The position numbers and the translations under genes were made by a program. From the NCBI GenBank assembly GCA_010279815.1, contig QEOQ01000544.1, positions 827,015-879,694 of the forward strand: a stretch of 52,680 bases of DNA, written 5' to 3'. The stretch is from Brachionus plicatilis (taxonomy: Eukaryota; Rotifera; Eurotatoria; Ploima; Brachionidae). Position 1 is the stretch's first letter. Each line of letters starts with the position of its first letter. The notes under the pieces are model-generated. The model ran no database searches. It was not told the DNA's origin and worked only from the letters and a program-made list of their open reading frames with translations. Of the stretch, positions 12,118 to 23,800 are shown one piece after another.

Positions 12118-12314
12118 GGTCACGAAATGACGTCGATGGTCACATAATGAGTTTAAGTGGTCACATAAACTACATGTTGGTCACCTAAATAATTTAATTT
12201 TAAAATTTATTTAAATATTGGTCACCTATTTCCATGGTCAAATATACGTGACCACTGTTGGTCACCAAATGAGAGAAATTGAATTGGTCACATATTTCGT
12301 GACCGCTTGGTCAC
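12118..12314. repeat. Phased cluster of GGTCAC motifs
   Basis: Eight exact GGTCAC copies start at 12118, 12138, 12159, 12179, 12220, 12260, 12286 and 12309; GGTCAA lies at 12236, and reverse-oriented GTGACC at 12248 and 12299. The first four are spaced 20, 21 and 20 bp and the next is 41 bp on, close to multiples of two DNA helical turns. The sequence between copies is not conserved, so this is not a simple tandem repeat. GGTCA is the core half-site of many nuclear receptors, so a binding-site array is one possibility; a decayed minisatellite is the other. Confidence 0.75.
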
Positions 12315-13382
12315 CTATTGGGGGAGACCCGTTTTTTAAAGCAATTTAATTATTTCGTCCAGTATTTCATTTTCTCCTGACAATTTCATATGTTTTGGAG
12401 AAAAATAAGCAGGTTTAGAAATATACGAAAAAATATAAACAAATCCAGAAAACTCATTATTAACGAATTTTCCTAATCCTTCACTGAATTTTTCTCGTAT
12501 TAAAGAAAAGTTTAACTAGATTCCTACCAGGAAGTAAAAAAAATTGTACATAATCACTTTCAAAACTTAAAAGAGACCACTTAAGAACCTTTTTTTAGTA
12601 GAGATGATCTTGAGAAAACAATTAAATGTATTAAAACCAAACAAATCGACTGAATATGACTAGGTTTGCAATGAATTCTATTTTTTAGGCCCATGCAACA
12701 CAAATTTTCATTACCAAATGGTTTTTCAATGGTTCGTTATCCTTTGGTATATCCAAAACAAATTCACAATATTTTTATAATTAAAAAAAATCAAAAAAAT
12801 CTTTTAATTTATCGATTATTTTAATGAATTTATATAAATAAAGAATTAATATTTTTTTTTAACAAGTCACATAAAAGATAAAACAAAAATGTGAAATAAA
12901 TTATTTTATTTTTCGAAAAAAATTCTTTCTCATCTTTTTTTCAGTTCTAACATTTCAACCTAACTTTCTTTTATTCTTGGAAATATTTTGAATTTTTTTA
13001 AAAAATAAAAACAATAAGTGAAGTTATTTTGAACTTGATTAGATATTTGGTCTAACATCTTACTTTAAGTGCCGCATTTAAAGATTTTGAGAAAATGAAA
13101 AAAATTTTTTTACAAAGATACTGCCCCATTCCTTGGCATTAAGATACTTTCCTTTAAGCGCTGCTTTTAAGTATCTATTTTTTTGATAGCAAAAAAATTG
13201 ATCATATTTTTTTATTATTATCGAGTAAATTTAATTTAATTTTGAATTTTAAATTCTATTGTAAATAAATTTTTTCAAAAGGATCAAAAAAATTTAAAAT
13301 AAAGTAGACTATGCGAATCCATGCTAAAAAAAATAAGAACTATCTTTTAAAAATAAACAAAATTTAAATAGACTTAAAAATT
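12315..13382. other. Spacer between the GGTCAC cluster and ARMT1
   Basis: About 1.1 kb of A+T-rich sequence. I see no gene, RNA or clear mobile element. The 3' ends of TFIIE-alpha (plus) and ARMT1 (minus) converge across it. Confidence 0.4.
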
Positions 13383-14835
13383 CTACAAATTAAAAAACTG
13401 AATGAGACCATAATCGCCAGTAATCATCCATTTATTTGAATCTGCATAATTTTTGATCATTTCAACAAAATTGGGGTTTTCTCTATCCAAATTGGCTACC
13501 AAGTCAGACTTCAGAGTCCTAATAGCGCACAAAGAAGTTGGTTTGAACTCTCTTACTGCCTCAATCAATGGTGTACTCATGTCCCAGTCTAAATCGCCTA
13601 ACAATTTTCTGTAATTCAAATCTCCTTTAAAAAATATCAAAGAGCTGGTGCTTTTGAAGTATGAATACAAATCTGGATCAATTCTTTCCATTTGATCAAA
13701 TGAGTATGGCAAAGTCCAAAAAGAATTTTCACAGTTTATTTCCAATCTGTTATCTTCCTGCATATATTTGTTCAATCTTCTTAAAAAATTGTTGATTATC
13801 AACGAATTTGAAGATTGTAACTGCTGAATTAAAAAGTTAAAATCCGATCTGGTAACATCGCTGATGAACCATGAAAAAGCTTTGCCATGCAGGCGAATTT
13901 TATGCACAAACTCATTTCGAAGTAGAAAATCACACAAAATTAGATCGGCAGCTAGCTCAACCGAACAGTTGTCTAGCACAATATCAATGCACACATTATC
14001 ATGTTCTTTTTTTGATTTTAACTGTTTCAGAAATTGCCATAATTCTTCTGTGTGATCGCACAGAACATTAGGTCTGAATGAGTCTAAAAGCTCGATTAAA
14101 TTGTGAATTTTTGAGCTAACATCGTTGCCGCTTGACAAAGAGAGATCGTTTTTGTTAGCCCACAAGAGAGCTTCCATAATTTCCCTAAATCTTTCACGCA
14201 TTAAGCTTTCGTTTTGTTTTTCCTCGTTGAAATTAAGCGGACACAGATTTGTTATTAATTGAAACACGCTTTTAAGACTTTGCTCATGTGACTCCAGTTT
14301 GGATTTTTCATATGGATCATAATCTTTTAAGGAAGTGGTGCAAAGGAGCATGGCTTCACGGATGCGTCTGTATACATAGCATTCGGCGAACAACCATGGA
14401 GATTTGAACCAAGTGCAATTATCTGGACCTATTTGTGATTTTAGTTCCTCCAAGGCAGTGTTCCATAATGTTGAATCAGAACCTGAATCAGTTATTTCTT
14501 TTAAATTTTTATCTGTTGTTAATTCATATCTCAGTTGACTTAATAATTCAATCGCATTTTTCAAATCGCTCATTATATCCTAAAATTAATTCAATAAATT
14601 TTTAGTTTTTTCTCTTTATGTGTAGCATACTTCCGAATATCGCTGGGCTAATTCGTTACGGAATCTTGAGAGATAATCAATCGCTTTTGTTATTGTCACA
14701 GGAAGACGATCTTTAATGGTGACATAAGCAAATGTACTTTAAATTTTTTTTATATAGATCAATTGAAATTATTTTTTAAATTAAAGTATACTTTTTTTTG
14801 GACGCTGACAGGGCCGGTGGAATTTGTGAGCTCAT
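13383..14835 (-). CDS. ARMT1: Damage-control phosphatase ARMT1 (DUF89 family)
   Basis: ARMT1 is a metal-dependent DUF89 phosphatase that removes damaged sugar/nucleotide phosphates; the human protein is also reported as a protein-glutamate O-methyltransferase. Exons 14835-14792, 14736-14631 and 14579-13383 join in frame (phases 2, 0) to 448 residues, against about 441 in human. The second exon supplies FAYVTIKDRLPVTITKAID, the conserved N-terminal helix, so the internal ATG at 14573 is not the start. Metal/phosphate-site motifs: VLDNCSVELAADLIL (D253-N254), FFKGDLNYRKLLGD (K368-G369-D370) and C-terminal TGDYGLIQFF. The DUF89 site residues Asp, Asn and Lys-Gly-Asp are all present, so the enzyme looks intact. 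Confidence 0.92.
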
Positions 14836-15852
14836 TTTAAAATTTACCTAATCTTAAAACTGAATACAAGCTTTATTTATAAAAAATTTTTTATGAACAT
14901 AAATTGAAATACATAAAAATTAGTAATTTATATTTGTCATACGTCAAGTGATACTTTTATCTAATAAAAATTAATGCTAAAATTCAAATATACTTTGAGC
15001 GTATTTTATTTTTAATCAAATTCAAATCAGATTAAAAAATAAGAAATTTTAGATCCTAAAACTTAGATTCTAAACAATTATTTTTTTTTTAAATAATTAA
15101 TGTTATTTACAAATATTATAAAAAATTTCATCCATTTGCAAAAAAATTATTTGAAGCAAAAGTTATTTTCGAAATTTTATTTATCCTATTAACAAAATTT
15201 AAATTTATTACCAAAAATAATCACTTTGAAACTATAAAATTTATCAGAAGTCCGACTTATTTAAAATACACGAGTCAAGTTATTATTTAACTGAAAAGTG
15301 AGCCTGAAGTATTTGGGGTGAGACTTATAGGGAAAAAGCTTTTGAAGAATAAAAATAATTCTTTGTAGTTTAAACAAAATTTTATTTATTTTAGTAAAGA
15401 GTTGTTTAAAAGTCCCAAAAAAAAGTCTAAGTCCAGACTTTTTTTTTAAATTTGCTGGATCAGGCTTCATATCAAAAAATTTATATACTCTTGGGTTGTC
15501 TAATGCAATAGATTTGCCATATATCAGAATTTTGTTGCAAATTTAGAATAAATTTCTTCTTCAGTATCCAAAATTTTAAAGCCTAGACTTGGGCTTTTGA
15601 ATGAAAATTTAAAAAAAGAAAGTCCGAATTTGGACTTTTTTTTTTTAAATTTTTTTAAATTTTTGACTTGAGACTTGTGGCTTTTAAATAACTCTGTTTT
15701 AGTATAATAAACAAATTATTATAGCATAAAAAGTCAATTAAATTAAAACTATAGAATAAAAATATGTCTCTTAGAATACTCTCATACATTGTAGAATAAA
15801 AAATAATAACCAGAGTATAAAAAAATCTATCAAATTCTAAAGCGGTTCTTAC
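14836..15852. other. Spacer with GACTT-rich palindromic sequence
   Basis: From about 15249 to 15680 the sequence is studded with AAGTC/GACTT words, some as palindromes, for example AAGTCTAAGTCCAGACTT at 15423-15440 and AGTCCGAATTTGGACT near 15620. This resembles the subterminal repeats of the mini-elements at 22.0-22.6 and 40.9-41.3 kb. No gene seen. Confidence 0.35.
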
Positions 15853-16445
15853 CTTAGGTGGACGACTTGGTTTCTTTTTTGCTGGTTTATTTATATCAAC
15901 TACCTCATCCTCTACTTTACTTTTTCTTGGACGTCCACGACCTCTTTTTAAGTAAAAATTTTGTTGTTGGTATAACTTAGAGAGAAACAAAACAATTCAC
16001 TTGCTTTATTCAAATGAGCAAACATCGCGTAGGCTAATTGCCATCGGCATTGTGAATTTTGAAACAAAGAACAAAAACAAAAATCTTAAAATGAAATAAC
16101 TTTTTTACTATGAGTCTAAAAATTGTCCTGCAAAATGTATCAGCTGATACAAACTTTGTACAACCCAGATTAAGTCTCTGGAAAAACTCTGCAAGTCTGC
16201 AAAGCACTAAATGTATAAGAAAATCATTAAAATTAAAAGTTATTCATTAGATCATTAAAGTTGTTTCCAAAATTCACAATTCCAATTCCAGAAAATTGAC
16301 AAATTTTTATTATACCATCTACAAGTACAATTCTTTTTTAAAGGGTCGATTTTATGAAGTGAGACTAGACCTTGATGAGTAATTATATTATTACCATTAC
16401 GATTAAAAGATTCATCTGGTTCTAACACCTGACAAAACTGCAACT
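15853..16445 (-). pseudogene. Probable MULE-type transposase C-terminal remnant (SWIM-like and AT-hook pieces)
   Basis: Three open pieces in order on the minus strand: 16440-16258 with CTCRWYNKN; 16049-15950 with CRWQLAYAMFAHLNKA; and about 15950-15853 with two AT-hook motifs, KRGRGRPRK and PSRPPK, ending at a good donor (AAG|GTAAGA). A CxC ... C-R/K-H-like zinc finger followed by basic GRP hooks is the usual C-terminus of MULE-family transposases with SWIM fingers. The frames do not join cleanly, the second CxH pair is altered (C-R-W), and no catalytic DDE core was found, so I read it as a decayed fragment. An ordinary AT-hook protein exon is an alternative for the last piece. Confidence 0.4.
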
Positions 16446-17818
16446 TTTTTATACTATGGTTTCAAATGTTATACTTAAATTATAAAAATAAATAAATTTA
16501 TGCTACATTTTATTTTCTTATTCTATAAAATTTTTTTCATTTGATAGTTTTTTTTTTATTTGTCAAAAGCCATCTTCCAAACTTATTTGTGTCAATGGGT
16601 TTATGAGGATCAATTCAAAATATTTTTATTTAGTTTGGTAATAAGTTAAGTCAGTTTTATTCCAGAAGATAATTAAGATAATTACTTTTACAATTACATT
16701 TTTTTGATGCTTTCTTTCCGACGAGTAAATTACTCTTTCATTGATAATTAATTTTCTAAGCGACAGTGTTAAATTCCGGTCACTTGAAGCAGTTAAGTGA
16801 CCGGAATTTAGCATAATACTTAAACCCAACTCTTAAAACGAGATATATATAATATGAATTTTTATATGTAACTCATTTATACGACTTTTTTATTTTTAAT
16901 TTTATTTTTATACTTTTTTATACAATTGCCTTTGAGGCTTAAATATTTAATAAATAATAAATAAATAATAATAAAAATTAACCATTAAAACTCAGCAACT
17001 TAGTCTAATGCTTTGAGTTTTAAAAATCGCCATTCTAGTGATGCCAAAGCAAACCAAATTTTCATGAAAATTATTATAGGTTTACTCAAAATTAAAGAAT
17101 TGAGATTTAAATTCCTTTTATCCGAGAATCCACAACGTTTGTAGTAATTAGAACCTTGAGTAAACATAGTGACCCAAAACATGGCGTAAAATTGGCAAAT
17201 TAAGCTTAGTGATCAAATTTAAACAATTCAAAATTCACAGCCATAAAATTTAATGTAGAATCATATTTTTATGTTTTTGGCAAACTATCATTAGCCATAT
17301 TCAAATATTATTCATAATTCTGCATAAAAATTTTTTTTTCAAATACAAGAAAATTAGAATAATATGCATTTTTCTAAAATTTAATAAAATTATTCCTTAA
17401 CCTAGCCAACAAACTTAATATATTTTTTAAATTCCTAGAATAAATTATATAAAATTTACAATTTTTATTTTACAAAAATTTTTTTGTTGACCAAAGCTCA
17501 TAACGCCTTACAATATTAAAAAAAAAATTTTTTTTATTAAATTTTATTTAATAATTATTAATTTATTGTTGAACAATGTGTGTCTAACTTTAAAAAAAAA
17601 ACATAAAACTTAAAAAAATAGAAAATAAAGCCTTTGATGACAAACAAAGTTGTAAAAGCGCCACAAGTCAGGGCATTTAAATCAAGAAAAAAAAGACAAA
17701 ATGAAAAACTGATACAACATTTACATTTAAATCTAAAACTCAAATAGAAGTGTTTAGGAAAAGATATACGCTTGTATTTACAATTTGATTATTGAGCAGA
17801 GAATAAAACTTGGCTACT
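16446..17818. other. Gene-poor spacer downstream of TADA2B
   Basis: A+T-rich. Short open frames at 16626-16829, 17000-17182 and 17558-17743 (minus) have no protein-like composition and I leave them out. A near-palindrome occurs at 16774-16805 (ATTCCGGTCACTTGAAGCAG and its partner AAGTGACCGGAATT), which could form a short hairpin. Confidence 0.4.
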
Positions 17819-20800
17819 TTATGCTACATTGATCCAGCCATTGTCGTTTAAGAATCTCAAAATGCGGCGTCGAGATGCACGAGGTATTTGAAAATAAGTC
17901 GGACACGATCGTTTAAGCGAATCGATAAATTTCTTAGATCTACTAAAATTGGGCTTTTGTTTGGACAAATTTTCGTTCAACGAATCGTCCAAATCGAGTT
18001 GATCATTGTTCGATGGCTGATGTCCATTCATTTGCTCACAATAATCAAGACTATTCTTTAAATATTCGCAATTAAGAACAAATATAACACACAGAACAAA
18101 TTTTTTTTTGTTTTTTAAATATTCTCGTTTTTATTTTTTAAAGTCAAATTTAAGAAGTTTTTTGATTCTTTTAACTTCTGACATAAAAAAAAAAACAAAA
18201 AAAAATTTATTAGCTTTTTAATAAAATAAAAATTTACTTTTATAATTAAAGTTTTTATATTTATGTAATCGTTTGGTTTCATGTGTATTGATAATATTAG
18301 CTAATTTAATATTTTTTATTTAAGAATTTTAGTTTGTGATTGACAGTGAATAGAAATCGAATCTCTTTATTTTCAAACATCAAGGATTTAAGTATTTCTC
18401 TTTTTTAAGAATATTAACTATTTTAAAGCGCTTTTAAAATTGGGATCATGTCGATCATGTAATCAGTGGTATCATATCAGTTTGATCATCCATTTATTAG
18501 TAATCAATTTGATGATTAATTATACAAAAAAAAAACTCCAAAATTAAATCAAGTCTTCTTTTTTGATCACCAAAAAATACTTTAAGATTTTTATTTCCAA
18601 AGCTAAATTTTATTGGAATGATAAACCAGATTTAAGTGAGGATCAAAAGCCTTTAGTAAATAGGTAAATGTGTTTTTGGTCTATTCAAGCCCATCATCTT
18701 CGCTTGAGGGTAATGTGAACTTTTAAAGTTTTAAAAAGTTAACCACTTTAAGTTTATTTCAGCAAAAAAATAAGTTGAAGAGTAAAAAGATGGTAAATCG
18801 ATTTTGAAAACTATCAACCAGAATGTCTAAAAATTTATTGAAAAATCAAGCAGAATGTCCTTTTAGTGTACTAAAAAAATTAAAAAATAATATGAACGTG
18901 AAAGCTCATTTATTAAGAAAGCATTAAGTAATTTAATTCTATCCACCTAGCTGCTTACAATCTAAAAAATTTAGGTAAATTTTTTTTCAATTTTCTTGAA
19001 AACATAAAATAACTTTCGATTTAAATTAATAATTTTGGACAACTAAAATTATTTATTAATCATAATATTCACAAAAGAATACATGATAAATCACTGATCG
19101 CATTATCGGCATGACTCTAAATTTTTTTATAGAATTTTTTATTTATTTTAAAAATCAAATTTGAAAAATTAACAAAAAAATTTTAAAAAATCAATTCAAC
19201 CCAATCTCAAGTTAATAATCAAAATTTAAACTTTTAACATTTTTCATTGTTCGCCCACCGAGTAAAAAATAAATTGAAAAAAAAATTATAACTTTTAATT
19301 CTAACTCTTCATTGACAAAACTAGTATTTAAATTTTTTTTGTTGCTTTTTAAGAAGTGAACAAAAAAAATCTCTATTTAAAATCTCAATCATAATAATCG
19401 TAGCGTGAGATCCGATTTCTATTTTATACTAATTTCACAGATTAATTTCTAGCCTAAATTTTTTAAAAATAAAAAATTACTTTTTTCTCATTTTCTGACA
19501 GAAGATTATATCCAGGCAAAGCACATAACCGTTCGCTAGTCGAACGTCTAGTCCTGGACGAAATACTTTTAAAGCTAAAATTTTCTTTTTTTGCTTTAGC
19601 ATCAGAGGAATTGTTTGATGCCGATGTTGACAGCGAAGAAGACCTAGACGAAGATCTGGATGAAAGAACCTTTCTTTTTTTGCTTTTTATCTTAAAATGT
19701 TCTTCTTCATCATCACTTACAGCCTCGGCATTCAAAGTCACATCCAGATTTTCTTCATCATCCGACACCTTAGGCACTCGAGATCTCAAATTCCTGAATT
19801 CTCTGGACGACTTCAAGCTTAAATTTAGGCTATTGGGAGTTTTTTGACTTGAAAACGAGTTATTCTGACTCGATCGGCTATTCAGACGCCTCAGACGTCT
19901 GACTATGTTATTCGTGTTCACCTCGTTAATTCCACTTCCCACACTGCTAGCTGCACCAGCACTACTCAAATCTTCCTCGGTGTCTTTACTGTCCTCTACT
20001 TTTTCGTCATCACTCTTCTCCTGGAACAAATCGTCACTCAAATTTTCATCATTTTCAGCCATGTCCTCGGTAATCAAGTCCTCATTGTCCACCACTTGGT
20101 CGTCGACTTTGAAGCGTTTTGATGGCGAAAACCCTTTTACCGGGGATCTTAAGCTATTAAAACGTGTTAAACGTTTTGGTGACGAATAGCTCAGCATTCG
20201 TTTTGTTTGTTTTTTTTGATTTTTTATTTCTAGTTTCATTTTTTCTTTTTCAAACATTTGTCTGCTATACTCATCTATGTCACCAAGTTTGGTGATGCCT
20301 TTGGCTCTGTATTCGTTAAGCTCTTTCAAACGCTCGCTTAGGAGGCGTTGTTTACGAGTTATTTCGACTAGTGCCTCGTACTCGGAAGCTGTAACAAGTT
20401 GGGCAAATTTTTTATACTTTTCATTCAAATCTCTTTTTTAAAATAAAAAATTTTTTTTTTTTTTAATTTTTATCAAATTTACGTTGTTTCTTTGTCAGTG
20501 TTGGTGGATTTGCTTTTTTTAGGTCTACCGACTGTGGCGATTGATGGCATGGCGGCATGTATTTCCGACACTATGCCTAAACCATTGGTATTGTTTAAGT
20601 TGGAAGTTTTGTTCAGAGTGTTGATTAGAGCGCTGGCGTTGTTTATCAAGCCGTATTCCCGGGCTAATTTTTTATGTCGTTGTCTCTCTATCAAGCATTC
20701 TCGGTATATTTTGACAAGAGTTAGTTTTAAGTCAAAGTCTATTTGATCATCGTCTGGCTTTGTCAATTCTTCTTTAAATAAATAAGAGATTTGGTTGTTG

Positions 20801-23800
20801 GTGATGGCCAAGTTGGAAATGAGGCACTCGGCATCGTTTTTAAATTCGCGCTCAAAATCGTCCCGCAATGGCATGTAACCAAGGGCTCGTTGCTCTTCAA
20901 TTGACATTTCAACTGGGGGTAGTAAAATTGTGTTCTGAATTTCGGGACTTTTAAGACATTTTTCCACGGTTTCTCCAGTGCATTTGTTTTGTTTATTGCG
21001 TGATGTAATTGTGTCTAAAAAAATAAGAATTTAATAGAAAAATATTTTTGAATTTAGTAAAAAAATCAAGTTGTTTTTATTTCTGGGGACAAAATAAACG
21101 AAAGCCTTAAAAAAACAGTGGCTCATTTTTTATCTAAATAAAAAGTTTGGTAAAATTGGTTCAAGTTTTTTCTAAATTAATAAAAAAGGCAAAATATTTC
21201 TTAATTTAAATTTAAAAAAAAATTTATATGCAACAGTAAATTTGTCAAATTACTGGTTATTGAAAAAAAAATATTATTTAACTCTTTTACTAGAAAATCT
21301 ACATATAAACTAGTGTTGGGCATATTTTGTCGCGAGTCGACTCAAGTAGACTCGACTAAGCTTATTTTTTAGTCGAGTCGAGGCGACTCGATTTTTTTAC
21401 AGTCGACTCGAAAATATTTTTTCAAAAATTAAATTGAAAAGAAAAGTTTTAAGTTGTATTTTTCTACAAAAATAACAAAGAAACTGCATAGTCGATTTAG
21501 CTAAGTCGTTCTTCTCGGAAATAGGGTCCTGGAGCGATCCTCAATGGAAAAAGATCAATGTAAATTTTAAAAAACAATTAAGTTAAATAATTAATATTAG
21601 AATTCGATAGTTGATTAGATAAAATAATTAGAGAAAAGCTGAAAACAAAAAAAAAATTAAATATAAAAGAAAATATGTTTTTCCAGTCGACTCGAGTCGA
21701 CTGGAAAAAAAATTGAGTCGAGTCGACTCGACTTGGAAAAAAATTTAGTCGACTCTAGTCGACCTAGTCGATTCCAAACACTAATATATACTAAAGTTTT
21801 AGTAATTTTGCCAATTTTTTTTTTCAACTAGTTTATTACCAAAAAAAATTTAGTAAAATTCTAAAATTGTTTTAGTAAATAAATAAAATGAGTGAGGCTC
21901 CTATCCTCGAGGTTATAAAAGAAAGGGCACTATTTTTATTTTTTAATATATATTTTTCTGATCAAGAACCTAGAAGCGTATTCAAATTATATTCCGCAAG
22001 TCAAAGTCATGACTTGAACGTTTTTTTAAAAATCCTATATGAAAATTTTGCCGCATTGAGCGATTAAGGTTATGGTCGTTTAAAATTTTGTCGGCCGAAA
22101 AGCAAAATTTCCTAACAAGCAAAGCTCGTCATGACTTTGTCAATTTAAATTAAAAAATTTGGTTTTTAAATTTTTTGTTAATTCAATTCTAAATTTTATT
22201 TTCCATTTAATTCATGGGTCGATGATCATAATCACATGGAATGGTAAAAATTCAAATTATTGTGAGCACGGCGGACGAGAACTGCTATTTTAAAATTTAC
22301 TTAGAACTAATTTGATTTTTTTCAAAAAATCATTTTTATTTTATTTTTATTTTAATTAATTAAAATAAAAATAAAGTGAATTCTACTCTTACTTATGACT
22401 TTCCAGGGATACACAATGTTAAAATCAAAAAAATGTTTTTTAAATTCATAAAAAAAAGTTATAATATAAAAAGCAGATCTTAATTTTGATCAGACTTGTT
22501 TTTAAGTTATTAGTTTAAGTCTATCTTACAAAAATTAAAGTCAAGTCATGACTTTTCCTTAAAAAATCAAGTAGCTTTAAAAAAAAGAAAAAATTATAAG
22601 TCATGACTTTGGCACACTGGTTTAATTGAAAATTATTTAGATAGTAATCCAACTTTTACATTCTTGAATGTGTAAAAAAGTTCCTAAATGTGATTTAATG
22701 AATTAATTTTATCACTCGTAAAGGTCAAAGATGGTTTAGTTAAATTTCAAAAAATCCTGAAAAAAAGTTTCCTTTTTGTGATCAATTCCTATGTTAGTGG
22801 TTTAAAACAGTAAAATTTTTTCTTTTCCAGATCTTAATAAATACTCTTATCGAGTCTCAAAATTTTATGAACTTTACTGTACAATATTTTAAAATTTTTT
22901 AATGAACAAAAGAGTTTTATTACTCAAAGTCTATTTAAAAAAATAAACTTATCTATAAAAAAAAATCTAAAAAATTCATGTTATTTACGCTTAAATCTAA
23001 AAAGCTAAAAAAATTTTATATTTATCAAAAAATTAATTAAAAAATATGATTTTAGGCCAAAAGGAAACAGCACGTTTTCGTGGCAAGAGAATTTTCATAG
23101 CAAGAAAAAATTCAAAGAAACCTTAATTTTTCATAGCAACTTTAATTGTTTCATCGCATGAACATTTCATACAAATTTTAATTAAGCCCATCAATAAAAA
23201 AGAAAATTTTTTTCTGAAATTGAGTCATTTTTAAATTTTATTTAATCAAAATTTTAAAAAATTAAAAAAATTGAAAAAGCATATTACAAATATAATAAAA
23301 TTTAAATAAATAATTTAATAAATTTTTGAAAATATTGATTACCTTTCATTTGTTTTATTAATATAATATGATATGAAAATTTTGAAATTTTTTCTTTACT
23401 GAATGATTTACATTATAAAAATAGTTTGACAGAATTTTTATTAATAACCTGACTGATGAAAATTATTCAATGTTCATTCAATGAATTTTTTAAAGATGCA
23501 TAAAAATTTTATTGCAATACAAATTGCCTTAAAATATTGAAGAGCCGTCGGTCATAGTCAATTTTTAAATTAAGTTTTAAAAAAATATTTTCTTAAATTA
23601 AAACGACCTAGTTCAAGATCAAAAAAATTAAGAACTAAGTAAATATATTCATTTTACTTTTAAAAACACGTTTTTTTTTTAAAAAAGAATTTTGTATTTG
23701 TAAGTTCAGCATATAATAAAATCAATTCAAATTTTTGTATCAAATTCGCTCTGAAAGAAAATTTTTAACCCAAAAAAATAAATAAAAAGTTCCTTTGAAA

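Noticed and set aside
17819..18031. Possible small secreted peptide or neuropeptide gene (basic cleavage sites, hydrophobic stretch upstream in frame)
   Set aside because: The sequence matches the end of an ADA2b SWIRM domain and joins in phase to the exon at 18300-18238; the hydrophobic stretch upstream is the T-rich intron end.
19611..20189. Plus-strand frames opposite TADA2B exon 5
   Set aside because: Ser/Leu-rich mirror images of the acidic, Ser-rich coding strand.
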